The notes beneath the pieces were generated by a model. It saw nothing but the letters and a program-made list of their open reading frames with translations. It searched no databases and had not been told where the DNA came from. The position numbers and the translations under genes are program-made. A stretch of DNA of 64,000 nucleotides, taken from Mesodorylaimus sp. YZB2_4. Lineage: Eukaryota; Nematoda; Enoplea; Dorylaimida; Dorylaimidae. Positions 1-12,006 of the stretch are shown piece after piece; the first letter of the stretch is position 1, and each line of letters starts with the position of its first letter. The stretch is from positions 48,224-112,223 of the forward strand of contig JASANH010000950.1 in assembly GCA_030248295.1 (NCBI GenBank), written 5' to 3'.

Positions 1-3000
1 CTTCCAAATCCATGGCCGTCGATGGCGACACGAAATGCGATACGTCCGCGATGTGCACTCCCACTTCCACCTTATCATCTCCCAATACGCGGCAATGTAA
101 GGCGTCGTCGATATCTGTGCAGCCAGGAGGATCGATACTGGCGATGTCCAGATGCCGAAGATCTTCTCGGACCTGAAACCAGTGACAGATGAACACACAA
201 CGCCACTGATAATGTCCCTTCTGTCAATTCTCTACAGTAAGCCACCTGGTGCCAAAACCTTCAGTAAGAAGTTTCGTAACCCATCAGAATTTCCAGTACA
301 TGCTACTTGTCTGAAACTGGAAGTCTCGTTTTTTAGTAAAGTTCAGTACGGGTACGAATGTAGAGGCTGTACTGCAGAAATCTGGTTGTACACACCGAAT
401 GGTCATGGTAAGCACGGGAGGGTCCAATAATGGTGGGACATAGGCCAGACTGTCGCCTGCTAAGCCTGTCCCATAAAGCCATACCAAGTGGCGTGGGCAG
501 GTCTCTCAAGGCTCCTACATACTTCGACCGGGGTCTGGGCCAGCATCGACCGATCTGCCGATCTGAGGGGTCGATCAGTTCCCGATCCGATCCAACTGCT
601 GGATCGGTCAGATCGGCAACTAATATTTTTCGCGCTTTATCTGGCGAGAAATGATAAAATGTGACGAGCTACAACGAGAAAATCCCGTTTTTCCTCTTAA
701 CTCAGCATTTAATACCGCTTTATGCGCAGCTTAGCTCTCCTATGTTCCTTGGAGCGGTCTAATAGAGAGTGACAATGGGTAACCAGGGCAGGTTGGTGAG
801 GACGCTGTGCCAAACTTCATCCCCATCAATCTTCTCTTTTTCGAAGCGGATCAGCCGGATCGGATCAGGATCGGGATCCAAGCCTAGGGTAGGATTGTTC
901 GATGCTGGGGTTTGGGACTGCGGTGTCGTAAAGTGAGGTCTAGGGGGCCACCAGGCGAAGTTTGACGGAGCCCTCTTCTCTCAATGCAGCTAGCGCTGCC
1001 TTCTTGGCAAACCCAATCTTTACCTGTCATGCTGCAGGAGTGCAAAGTTCTGATGAAATTCGACTATGAAAATTCTGGCCATCAAGCAGATCTGTCGATA
1101 CCTCGTTCACGGCACGGACCAGATATGGTCTGCTCCCCATGCCTCTAAACACTGTACGCTGTTCACCACTGGCCAGACCATGACACCAGCACGCCTACCC
1201 AGGTAACTTATTGCCAGCGTGTTGAGGAGGCTTCTGAAAAGTTTTCTGAGACACTGGAATACGAGACTCTCAAAGTTGGGTTAGGGAGACATTGAATCCA
1301 ACAATAAAATTCTCAGCTGTCTCTCGGACCAGTGTCTCAGGAAACCTTTCAGGTGTTTCCTCAACACACTGATAAGCCAGACTATTGCGACCTACGGCTA
1401 GCGGGAGAGATGATCGATCTCTCCTGGCTGGCTCGGCAACCCCTCGGATTGATGTTTCAACTGCAGGTATAGTCGGAAGACTTGCCTTGCTCCAGTCGGA
1501 GTTTTCGTCCCCATTGTTTCTCCTACACCAGCTAGACACGGTTGCAGTATATATCCCTAACACCACCAGACAAGGAAGCCCCATCCTTCAAGTCGTCAAC
1601 CCTCAACTCTCCCCGAAATCACTGAAACCTTCAGTTTCCTTGCCAACCTCTACTGAATCTTGAGGACATAGTGAAGGTGCACCATCGCCATACCTGAAGA
1701 TCCTGTTCCATAATCGTCCAAGGCATAGACGGCAGGCAACTGAGGACGGCTTCCGAAAACGGTCCATGCGGTACGTCGTGTTCCAACAGCAGCACTTCAT
1801 TCTCCGTCTTCCGATCTCCTAACACGCCCAAGGCTCGCACGAAGTGACCACACGGATACCTCGAATCACGCGGCCACGAATCGATCGATACCACTATCCT
1901 TTGCCCCACCAGCACGTCCGCTTGTCTCGTCTCGATCCTGATTCGAGGTATCCTTCGTTCGGCTGGTACGAACAAGTGTCGCGTCGATCCGGGCACGCCC
2001 GATGATTCCAGCATTCCGCAAAACGGTCTCCAATGCCGCTTCAAGATACCAACCACGCGACCAGTCGGAACCACGTCCACCATTTTGCCACCCCGCTTCG
2101 GAACGGCTCGTTTGATTTCTTCATCTTCATCATCACTCACCTCGTCGCCACGATCAGTCTCCAATTCTTGGATCTTCAATAAGGCAGCGGGACAACTCCA
2201 TTGATCCCGGGCTAGGACTTCTATCACCACAATGTCGTCGTGCACGGCCCGATTGCAGTTTAGCAGACCTGCAACTCAATTCGTGGTTAGTTTTTTGAGA
2301 AATACAGAGATCAACGCCTAACCCCCCGGCCTCGTGGCCTGGTGGGTCAGGCGTCTGCCTCTCACGCCAGGCGCGCAGTTACGGGCGAGTGTTCGACTCG
2401 CGGGCCCGTAAATCATTTCATGTAAAATGTGTCCCTTCACCCTCGAGTGCGCATAAGCGATTGGTGATGTGGCAAAACGTGAACATGAACATGAACATCA
2501 ACACTGGCATTCCGGGGCTAGTTTTGCAATCAGCGAAGACGCGTCCTGAGTTCAAGTTCCGTCCATGCTGATAGGCCCCGAGCCCACTTCCATTTCCACC
2601 ATTTCTAGCCGAAATGTGAACTGACTCTGCCCTCATCCCCGTTCCCCTACAATCCGACTGCGAGGTCATTCTAGATCACAGAGAGAGCTGCCTGAAGGTT
2701 CTCCCATTGGTGTAACCGATCAGACACTTATTCCATCTCTCGGCAGGCCTGCCTTCATGTACAGTAGGCTCTACCTGCTTTCTGCTGTAGGTACACACCT
2801 ACGACACTCAGTTTTATGCGGGACCTACGCTTGGGCGCTCACAAGAGATCAAATGCACTGAAAATCTTACAATCTGCTTCCTACAAACGTTTTCAGTGCA
2901 TCTTTTTAGATTTCAGCGACTCCTGATGGTTGTAGCGTTCGACCGGGGCCCCGACACCGACCCCGACCCCACGGGATTTTGCCAGCCCCGACCCCGAAAA

Positions 3001-4696
3001 ATTATGGTCGGGGTTGGGGTTATAAAATTGTATATTAAATTATGAATTTTTTGCTAACAAGAAGTGCAACCAGAGAATCTTCTTGAGCTAGCTATACAAA
3101 GTATACCTCTGACAAGCACTTTTACTAAAAAAACAATCTGTGTGCTATCGGCTACAATAGTCTGCATCTGTATGCTCCAGCAAAGAAGACGGGTGAAGAT
3201 GAGGAAAATTCTGATAAGGGGGAAAATACGGAATCTGATCGTTAGCCAGAGGGTGTATCTGATGACCAATAGGAGCAAAGATAATTCAGTCCATGGAGAA
3301 ACATAAATACGTAGTGTATAACTTGGATTCTTATTTTCATTTGGTATTTATCTAATAACAAACGCATGATCCCTGTCTAAAATTTTGTCGTTATTTCTGA
3401 GATCAGTGACATCCGCTAAAAGTATTCTGCACATGCACTAAATCAATTGGGCTTGAAAATTCAAACTTAACAACCCCCCCCCCCCCCGACCCCGACCCCG
3501 AAAATAGTTGACCCCGGTCGAACGCTAGATGGTTGCTTCCAAGTTTGGTCAAACGGTTTGGTTCCTTGTCGAACAGAATTGTCCTCCCGCACCACGACCC
3601 CCCTGGCAACCCAGTCCTCAGTTCTAGCTCACGAATCTCCATCGCACCCACACTCACCCTGCACAAATATCTGCTCCTTCTCCTCACTGCCAACGTACAC
3701 ATTGGCCTCCAAGTAATTCTCGCGCGACACTTGGAACGAGCCTTGTTTGTACACGCCACTGTTGATCCCGCGTCTCAAGTCCGTCAGCGATTTGTGCTCA
3801 GGGAACAGGACGCCGTGTCGTCCACCGATCCTCGTCCTCTCATCTCCGCCCGCACGATCAGTAGAACTAGCCAATTTATCCAACAAATCCAGCCGATCCT
3901 TCATCCCACTCACGTACGTGGCCATCGTAATGGCCGTGATGCCTTCGTCGGATTCGGCTCGTGTCAAATTATCTCGATCATCCGTTAACAATACTACATC
4001 CAACTTCAATTTGTTTTTCATCGATTTTAAATGCGCTGAATACCTGAAAAACCAAGGTTCAGTCATCTCATCCCGACCGCACAAAAACTTGAGGCCTGAG
4101 CGGGAATCGAACCCCAAACAGCGCGATCACCAGTCCACCCTACTCGCCCAGGTCCGATTCCCTCTCAGGCCACGGCTTATCGCCAGCCCCCCTTACCACT
4201 TGGCCACCAATCGAATAGCTCGGTCATTTCTATCATTACTCGTCTCGCCCGGCAATCGATCCAAATACGTATTTTTGTGGAATTCATTATGAAAACAATA
4301 AAATTGTTTTTCAATCCGGCCAAAAATATCTTTCAATCGTTTATAGGCCGGGGGATTGCGATGTTTCACTTCTTCCATAACCGTCTGAGGAACGATGACA
4401 TTCTTGAACGCATCATCTTCCAAGACGTCCAATTGGTGAATGACCACATTCGAATCGGCCACCAATAGATGGGCATTCGAAATGGCCGACGTGGGTGAAC
4501 GACGATCGCTCACTTTCTCAATCAATAATCGACATTCATTGAATTCTTGGCAACTCTTACACCCGTCGATCCCGCAACCGATATCATCGCGAACATAATG
4601 TTCTCTCACAACTTTCAAAATATTACCTCGTTTAGTTTTTCTATAAAAAACTTTGTTCAAAACTGTTTTCGGTTCTTCAATAATCATTGATCCCAT
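1..4696 (-). CDS. DIS3: DIS3/RRP44 exosome ribonuclease, 5' part (gene continues past the left edge)
   Basis: Catalytic subunit of the RNA exosome, with a PIN endonuclease and an RNB 3'-5' exonuclease. Exons read on the minus strand: 4696-4197, 4043-3658, 2268-1694 and 172-1, with all phases closing. The first ATG in the family frame is 4696 ([11 protein letters not shown]); the open frame upstream has no ATG. Visible in order: the family N-terminus [11 protein letters not shown], a Cys cluster (CGIDGCKSC), PIN acidic residues in [27 protein letters not shown], the cold-shock region ([49 protein letters not shown]) and the start of RNB with the catalytic acidic motif [13 protein letters not shown]. 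About 544 codons are present of a usual 950 or so; the rest lies off the left edge. Introns 2 and 3 (about 1.4-1.5 kb) are filled with mobile elements. RNASEH2B ends 262 bp upstream on the same strand. Identification is secure. Confidence 0.95.
173..1693 (-). other. DIS3 intron 3 (about 1.5 kb)
   Basis: No coding signal of its own. It holds GATC-rich sequence (about 530-620 and 845-880) and a degraded copy of the roughly 200-bp TIR element (about 1396-1550). Donor and acceptor match GT-AG on the minus strand. Confidence 0.7.
1396..1550 (+). repeat. Dispersed TIR element (family B), degraded copy
   Basis: Shares the ordered blocks GCGGGAGAGA, ATCGATCTCTCC, CCTCGGATTGATGTTTCA, GTATAGTCG and CTCCAGTCGGAGTTTT with the copies at 12791, 18867, 37529 and 48160. 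Termini are eroded. It sits in DIS3 intron 3. Confidence 0.7.
2332..2505 (+). mobile_element. tRNA-derived SINE (family A), copy 1
   Basis: The head resembles a tRNA: an A-box-like stretch, then GTCTGCCTCTCACGCCAGG, then a B box (GTGTTCGACTC). The body contains CCCTCGAGTGCGCATAAGCG and TTGGTGATGTGG and ends in a GAACAT microsatellite. Related copies are at 20285, 23383, 27672, 39465 and 52773. It lies in DIS3 intron 2. It is not a functional tRNA gene, since no acceptor-stem closure is seen. Confidence 0.75.
2925..3535. mobile_element. hAT-like MITE with perfect 8-bp target duplication
   Basis: The element spans 2933-3527 (595 bp). Terminal inverted repeats read TAGCGTTCGACCGGGG inward from both ends. 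They are flanked by the direct repeat GATGGTTG at 2925-2932 and 3528-3535. Inside each end is a tandem of CCCCGAC/GGTCGGGGT units, and the middle is AT-rich. There is no transposase ORF, so it is non-autonomous. An 8-bp duplication is typical of the hAT superfamily. It sits in DIS3 intron 2. A distant relative is at 37909-38296. Confidence 0.85.
4083..4200 (-). repeat. tRNA-like sequence in DIS3 intron 1
   Basis: Read on the minus strand, an A-box-like TGGCCAAGTGG overlaps the exon 1 end and donor. A B box (GGTTCGATTCC) lies about 95 bp downstream, next to GCTCAGGCC. The A-B spacing is too long for an intact tRNA unless an insertion or intron is present. The inverted pair GGCCTGAG/CTCAGGCC flanks the insert. 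Probably a tRNA relic. Confidence 0.4.
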
Positions 4697-4957
4697 CGTT
4701 GATCGATCAGCTGAATATCGACACGTTCTAATCAATAAGAAATCCCCAAATCGAAATTCCTAAAAATACTTCCTTTATCTGCCATTCTTCAATCAACAAC
4801 CAAAACATCCATTGGCTCTCGCCAGTATGCTATCAATCAACAAATAACAGTGCTAAAACCAGTTTACTTTCACACACATCCTCCCATACGGAGTCATAAT
4901 CAAAAATCGTCGGATACAAAAATTAAGTCAAAATGTCATAAGGCTGTGCAAAAAAGC

Positions 4958-7236
4958 TTAAAAAACGACCAATTCATGAAGTTGTGGTGGCAACTGTTGT
5001 CGAACTATCTTCATCGCCAAGTCTCGATAAAATCGATCATCCGATGCTAAAAATAAGAAAATCTGCGTTCTTCGCCAGCGTCTGCCAAACGGATACAAGA
5101 CCACACATGCACAATACGGACACCAGGATGATCGAAATGGGTGGAACGGCCTGGCAAATGATGTAGGTATGTCCGTCACACAAATCCCTCTTTTCTAATG
5201 GTCAAAGATGGATAATGGTTGCCACCATCATGTGCGACCTCGAGTGCCCATGCCATGCCATCATGTAGACTAGGCTAGCCACCTCCATTTTACATTAGCC
5301 GAGCCACAGAAAGCCAGTGCAGTGGGGTAGGATAGACCAGATGGAGAAGAGGAATCCCAAGAGCATGGATAGTTGGCTACACATCCTCTAGCAGGTCTGT
5401 CTAACCCTACGATCAGGCTACCAACAGTAAACTACATCCTTGGACACAATGAACTAATGTCCCCCTCTGAACAGGTGCTCACTCAACGGAACAGAGGTTC
5501 GAATCATTGGTCCACCCATCCGCGAGACTCACTGCACAGGGCAACCCGTGAGCCCCCTATCATCCCTTAGCCACTCCAGACCTGTCAACCAGAACCTGAC
5601 CTACATACAGGACATAACACCACACACTCACTTGTCACGTCCTCTCGTTTCAAGTGTTCGTACACGCGTTTGACCTACAAACAACGAGATATTATTAACC
5701 CAAAATTTACCTCCTCCAATCACCTACCTTCTCCACCACCCAGTCCCCCAACTTTGACTGATCGACCCGGAATGTATTGAGATCCGATTCAGCTCCTGTA
5801 ACTGTCACTTTCAATTTTTCGCCATCCTTCCTTTGCTAGGGTAGATTTAGGCGTACCTGGAAATTGCCCAACGAGCCCTATCACTGACACGACGCTCTTC
5901 CAATGCCCGAACAGATCCAACGCAGAGTGCTGATTGGTCGATGACCCGTTATCGGATGGAGCCCGAGAATCCTGAAAGGAAGACTACAGTATAGGAACTG
6001 GCAGGTGCATGCAAAGGCACTTACATACCTGATTGAGCAAGTACGGCAGGACCAAAGTGAACGGATTGACTGGCGAAAGGATGTAAAATGGTTCGGCTGA
6101 AAAAAGGCATTCCAAAATCAGCAAGTACCTTAGCATGGTGTCGTGACTGCAAAAAAACTGAAGCAAAATATTGGAAATGGATTGGACACAATCTTAGGCT
6201 GGTTCTAAAATTGCAGCTAGTTATGAGAATTTTAAAAATTTTCTCGTGTTTGTCTCAGGCTACGGTTTCTCTTTTTCTAAACACAGTGCATCTGGACACC
6301 CCGAGGTCAGCAGGTTCGGCAAAAAGGGATCCAATGTTTGTATTTCTCGGATATCGTGCCAGGAAAAATTTGGGTCGACTTACAACATGATATCAAAGAG
6401 TTTCGATTTTCTCCACTTTTCAGGGAAGCAATTATAGTATGCGCTATAGCCTGTTTTTGTAACCAACCCTACGGCACGAGGGTTACATTTTGGTTATTTG
6501 ATGACCAAATGTGAAGGAACTTACTTGGTGGCAGGATTTCAGTCGGAGTCAACACCGATGCAAATTCTTCGTGCCGATACTGAACAATTTGCCAAACCAA
6601 TTCTTGTTCTTTGTCAACCACATAACACGACCAAGTACCTGCAAGCAAGGAATGTCAGTACTGTCACCACAATGACAATCCTTACCATGAACATACCCGT
6701 TTGAGGACACCGCAAACGAAGAGTGTCACAGTTTTCTGGTTTGTCTAAAACAAAAGACAAGGTATTGAAGCATTACAGGCGAGCTCCTGCAATCACCCAA
6801 ACTAACTGCAAGCATAATAAGTTCATGCTATTTGTCCTAGGATTCGAATTTGAGATTAGGCTTACAATTATATAATCAGTCAAGAGTATGGGAAACTGTA
6901 TAGAGCAGTGTGTACTATAATTTTGTCCGAGAAGAACTGTATTTGCGGTGGAGCCGAGATCCCTAAGTAGCCTACATAGATCCCTGTATAGAGCCGAGAT
7001 CCCTGTATATCGAGATCTGGAAAACTATTCCGTGACCCCGAAGTGCAATAGCCTGAAACTGGCAAGCCACTGAGCTTACATTCTTCCGGTGCCATAAGAA
7101 GACAATTATTAGTCTTCACCGCATCACACGAATCACCTATGGCCGCACCGTCCACGAGTTTCTTGACATTTGAATCGCCATTCTGATCGAGACGAGCCTT
7201 TTTATTACGGAGACTGTTTCGCGTTGCCGGTCCCAT
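4958..7236 (-). CDS. RNASEH2B: Ribonuclease H2 subunit B
   Basis: Non-catalytic subunit of RNase H2, which removes ribonucleotides from DNA and degrades RNA:DNA hybrids in the nucleus. Eight exons on the minus strand: 7236-7080, 6744-6697, 6638-6525, 6096-6029, 5971-5873, 5835-5728, 5674-5632, 5046-4958. The total of 726 nt closes in frame as 241 residues. Family landmarks: an N-terminal strand run (LRLRCPQTGTW, then SCYVVDKEQELVWQIVQYRH), the signature hydrophobic block SPVNPFTLVLPYLL (ATPVDPLFLLLHYL in vertebrates), then FRVDQSKLGDWVVEKVKRVY matching the KTLKWLEKKV helix, and a terminal helix DDRFYRDLAMKIVRQQLPPQL. The protein is shorter than human (about 310) and lacks the basic tail that follows this helix. 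One donor is GTTGGG (37-bp intron 5). A splice-acceptor-like TTGTTGTAG lies 18 nt before the ATG. Exon 5 is the weakest part of the model. Confidence 0.8.
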
Positions 7237-8196
7237 CGCACGTTGTTCTTGAATCTACAACAATTCAAGCCTAGACCTAGGTGATAGGTACGGTATGACA
7301 GGGCCAGGTATGAAGAGTTAATGTAGCGATAGCTGCGCCTTTTGAATTCGCATCTTTTCCCTGCTGTACGGCGAGCAGAAAACAAACTCAAATCTACAGT
7401 ACCGAAAACTGTGCCCAGTCACATGTATTTCGCACTTTTTTAAAATCAAAGAATGTTTCAAAACGGACATTTAATTCACTGTTGATAAAATGAATACTCT
7501 AAATTAATGTTTTAAAAAATATTAGTTGCAGAGTCAGCAAAAAATACCGGATTATTTGCAAATACTTAAAAAAAGTAAGTGAGAAATAGGTAGGAAAGGT
7601 GGAGCACATTTCAGCCGCACGGCTAACAGGAATATAACGTCTAGAAGCTCGATTCGTAATCACGACTGTGAGAGCTAAAAGATAGCAGAATGTTCCGGCA
7701 CTAAAGCTTAAGTGATCACGAAGTTAATAAATATCGGGGCGAACCCGACGGTAAGGCATCTTTCCACATAGCCTATGCTTATCACGAATTGCTTGCAAGT
7801 AGAAATCCAGCCTACTCGCAGAGATGTGCTGCGCGAATAAAAAACCAGATAAGAATGCAATGTAGCACTATGTCATGCAGGACGGCTTCCACTCCCTAAT
7901 TGGCTCGTGTGCACTGTCAGTAGCTTTCTTTCAACTAACCCGGACCAGTGGTCTACCAAATGTTCTGTTAGCCGTGCATACGCCAACTGTTTGGCGGCCG
8001 CTTTTGATCGTCTGATAATATGTACCGGCTAATATCCGAGATTTTCCACGATCGACGACAAATCTCGTCATCGGCAAAGCCACTGATATAGGCGGCAAGC
8101 GCGCTCGATCATTGTCGGTCTACCGGTCGATAGGGGCCGATCATTTGCTTTGGTATTCCGTGAAGACCGTGTTGACTATCTTTTGAAATTGCAAAG
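7237..8196. promoter_or_regulatory. Divergent intergenic region between RNASEH2B and ST7
   Basis: About 960 bp between two outward-facing start codons, so it must hold both promoters. The centre (about 7400-7590) is AT-rich and the ST7-proximal part is mixed. No TATA box or other element could be assigned with confidence, and no gene is seen. Confidence 0.5.
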
Positions 8197-11100
8197 ATGC
8201 TTCGTTATTTAAAGTCGTGGATTACATGGTCATGGACTTATTTGTGGGCGTTATGGTTCCTATTGGTCATCGCCCTGGTCTATACATTGCGCGGCCCGTT
8301 GAAGCTGAGCGATAGCATCGAGTCGAGTAAGCAAGCATTGTTTTTTGTTTGATTTTAAAATCAATGTTCACATGTTTTAGCAACGGTTTTTCTAAGCAAT
8401 TTGACCCCGAAATTTTACGTGGCTTTAACGGGCACGTCGAGTTTGGTTTCTGGAGTGATTTTGGTGAGTGGATTTTTTTATGGAAGCATGGGGCAGAGTC
8501 ATTCCCTTCTTTCTCTTGGGATTCGAAAGTCATTAAAACTGAGGAGATTGAATGCGCTCCTTGTTGACCTCGTAATCCCGTTTCGCGATGTCTAGTTGGA
8601 TGAGGAGGGAGGTCCGCGATAGATGATTGATTCAGGGCGCTTTGTTCATGACGCGCCGACGCTCTCGCGCTAGTTATGCAAATCAGCTGAAGGGCATTAA
8701 GACCAAAACAGGGTAGCCTGATTAGCAGCAGGTGAAAAGCGCCGTGTCTTTGTTGTCGTGCGAGCGAGGTTTATGCGTTTAAAGGACCAAGCGCCTACGA
8801 AACTGCTTCGAGAACTGACCTGGGAAAGGTCTGTCGCGTTATTCCTTGCTGCTAAGACTCTGCTGATGCTATAATCGCATGACTTTTTCTCATCCTTATT
8901 GCATTTTATAATTCTCACGCCTCACTCGATTATTACGAATTCTAAAAGTTTGTTTTTCAGATTTTTGAATGGTGGTACTTCAAGAAATACGGTTCTTCGT
9001 TCATCGAGACCATGTCTTTCAGTCCGTTGCAGTGGTTCGGTGGGGGTAACGGGTCGGAGAATGCTAACAGCTCGCCGAATAGTTCAGCCAGTTCTTCGTC
9101 TGTCAGTGCAATCGGAGCCAATGGCACGCATCACCATCATCATCATCACCGTCATCATAGTCGCGAGAATAGTCACGGCGATGGAAATCAATCGGATGAT
9201 AGCGACGATAGTAGCGTCAGTTCGACTTACGATGGATACGTTCCTGGTAAGGTCGTGGTCGCTACTTTTCATTATTCTCACATTTCACACATTCTTCCCC
9301 CTCGTTGCTCGTAATGCGGAAATCACCTAGTTATTTCTATCTAAAAAGTGACCTCTCGAATAGTCAGTCCTTGAAGGGGTCTCTCAAGTACTTTTGTTTT
9401 TCAGACTGCAAGATTTGGCGCAATTCAATGAACTTATTACGTGGTGCCGAGTACAACCGGTTTTCATCATCCGCTAACAAAGAACCATTGACTTACTACG
9501 ATATGAACTTATCGGCCCAAGATCATCAAAATTTCTTTACTTGCGATAGTGATTCGTCGAAACCTGACTTGGCCATAATGCAAGTGGCGTGGCGTGAACG
9601 GGATCCCGAGCTACGGATTAAAGCTGCTCGCAAAGCATTGGAAATAAATGCAGAGTAAGAAGACGATATGAATTCTAGATTTGACTTTAAAAAATGGCTT
9701 GGACTTTAAGATGCGCAACGGCCTTGATTTTGCTGGCTGAAGAGGAATCTAAAACTGTGACTGAGGTGAGTCCTATTGTAGTTTCCCGCCATGCTTGTTG
9801 GTGCTTTGCTGCACGCGAACAGTGTTTCAGGCGGAGCAGATCTTCCGACGCGCGCTGAAGAGTGGTGAAGCAGCTTATAAGAAGAGTCATCCGGCGACGG
9901 GTCCGATCGATGATGCTTTGCATAGTAAGTATTCATCATCGTGGTTGAAGATAGGAAAGAATGTTTTTGCATTTCTAGAACGTGATACGAATGTGATCAT
10001 TTACGTCCGTCGACGGTTGGCCATGTGCGCTCGTCGTTTGGGTCGTTTAAAGGAAGCCGTGACGCTGATGAGAAACGTATGTTGGGTGTTTCATGTCTTG
10101 GAATGTTTGAGAGACAATGGTTTCGTGCTTCAGCTAATCAAAGAATTTCCATCCATGAACGTTATGAACATACATGAGAACTTGATTGAAGCCTTGTTGG
10201 AGCAGCAAGCTTACGCTGACGCCCAAGCTGTATTAGCAAGATACGACGAGTTCAGCCTGCCCAAGTCGGCCGTCATATGTTACACGGCTGCCTTGTTAAA
10301 AGCTCGATTGGTGGCTGATAAGTGAGTATTTTTGAAGTTTTTTTGAGTTTGATTGTTTGATTGTCTGGAGTTTTTTTAGGTTTTCAGCAGATGTTGCTTC
10401 GAGAAAAGGTTTGAGTGCGGCTGAGTTATCAGCTGTAGAGGCCATACATAAGGCGGTCGAATTTAATCCACACGTACCAAAGGTAAGAATAGTCGATTAA
10501 AACTTGTTATTTCCCGGTGCTATTCGTTTTTCTTTGTTTTAGTACCTATTGGAGTTGAAACCTTTGATTCTACCACCAGAGCACATCTTGAAACGTGGTG
10601 ATAGCGAGGCTGTCTCCTATGCTTTTTGGCATTTGGCACATTGGAAACGTGTGGATGGGGCGTTGGCTTTGTTGCAATGCACGTGGGAAGGAGGTAAGTG
10701 TTGGCTTTTTTTGCGAAAATGATTCTTTCTGAAGTTTTGATTTTCAGCTTTTCGTTTATTGCCCTGCCCGCTGGAGAAGGGACTCGTATTTTATCCGTAT
10801 CCATCATGTACGGAAGCAGCTGATCGAGAATTATTACCAAGTAAGCCTGGTATTTACAGTATAGCAGCTACAGGTCGGGATCCTGATCTCGTCGGGATAT
10901 AACATCTCCCTATCCTGATCCCATGGGGCATTGGGGTCCTGCATGATCTTCTATTTATCTTAGCCTGTAGCAGCTCTTTGCGCAAGTCTTGGGGTGGGAG
11001 GAAAGGCTTATCTAGGTTTGCAAGTTCCATAGAAATGTCTTAGAAGTTTCAGAAAAGCTGTATGACTGAAAAATGCTTTAGTGTGGAAAATAGGCTCATA

Positions 11101-11476
11101 TGCAAAAAAATCCCGATCCCTGAAAAGAAGTGATCCCGACTGTCGCTAGTTTGCTAACAAGAAGACCACGTTTAGCTTGGCACGAGGTGAGTGTGTACCC
11201 GAAGAAGGAATTGCCATTTATTACGTTATTCACGGCTGGCTTGTGCTCCGGGACGGCGCTATTGGCTTTACTGACGCATCAATATCCCAAAGCGGCTACT
11301 CAAATTGTGAACACGGTATGGTCATTGTCTCGTTTAATGGTCTTGAATAAGCATTAGATCTGATTTAGATCCTGCACGCCGTGGCTACACCGCTGAATTT
11401 GGTGTTTGAAAAGTTGACCACGGTGTTGCCATCAAATATTGTAAAATTTTTGGCCTCGTCAGCGAAGAACGTGTAA
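8197..11476 (+). CDS. ST7: Suppressor of tumorigenicity 7 (ST7) homologue
   Basis: Conserved multi-pass membrane protein with TPR-like helices; its molecular role is poorly defined. Thirteen exons: 8197-8326, 8381-8463, 8961-9246, 9405-9654, 9711-9765, 9831-9924, 9979-10076, 10134-10321, 10380-10482, 10543-10693, 10748-10840, 11176-11315, 11369-11476. The sum of 1779 nt gives 592 residues against about 585 in human, with every phase closing. Diagnostic stretches: [20 protein letters not shown] (first membrane segment), [32 protein letters not shown]-like [48 protein letters not shown]-like [53 protein letters not shown] and LFTAGLC near the C-terminus. Exon 3 carries a lineage-specific Ser/Asn-rich and His-rich insert ([12 protein letters not shown]). 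Intron 11 holds a foldback element. Confidence 0.96.
10874..11143. repeat. GATCC-rich foldback element in ST7 intron 11
   Basis: Starts with GTCGGGATCCTGATC and ends with GTGATCCCGAC, the inverse of the start. Further CGGGAT/ATCCCGATCC motifs lie just inside both ends. It has no ORF. A related block is at about 16180-16250 (GATCCTGTC, CTGATCCCGAC). Likely a non-autonomous TIR element; exact ends and target duplication could not be fixed. Confidence 0.5.
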
Positions 11477-12006
11477 GGGAGAAATGATGGATCGATATGG
11501 ATCTCTGTGCAAGGCGTGTGGAGGTGCGTTTTAGTTAGGAGGCTGTATACTAGGTCTTGTGTGTCAAGGTATGTTATCGATCGAGGCAGGCTTTTATATC
11601 TGTTTGCGGCCACCTAACACGGCCTGTGTTTTCTGGTACTGTGTGGGTGGATTAAAATAAAGCTCACGCTCTAGGCTAGGTATGCAGGGTACATGATCTG
11701 GTGGGGAGGACGAGGCAGCTATGGATGGAATACCTCCGGTGAGGTTTGCCTTCGTTGTGTTGCTATCCACTGGCCAGCCTCAGTATCTTGTGAGCGTAGC
11801 TCCAGACGGGGGGCTTGCACTGTCAAATATGCTGATGGTCAGGAATGTGCTCTTCGATGTGTAGGCAGATGATGAGCCGGTGTAACGAGCCACTGAAGGA
11901 CAGACGGTGAGGCTTAGCAAAATCGAACAGAAAAATAGATGTTTGCGAAATAGGACAAAGAAATGTAAGGAAGAACATGGCTGATACAGCTGTCGTATTT
12001 TCACAG
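11477..12006. other. Convergent intergenic spacer between ST7 and MAP3K19-like genes
   Basis: About 530 bp between two facing stop codons. It should contain both polyadenylation regions. An AATAAA-type hexamer (AAAATAAAG) occurs near 11655 on the plus strand, about 180 bp after the ST7 stop. Nothing else was recognised. Confidence 0.45.

Noticed and set aside
2332-2420. Functional tRNA gene
   Set aside because: A and B boxes are present but there is no convincing acceptor stem, and the sequence recurs with a fixed non-tRNA body, so it is a SINE head.
9012-9314. 100-residue His-rich frame as a separate gene
   Set aside because: It is part of ST7 exon 3 read on past its donor at 9247.
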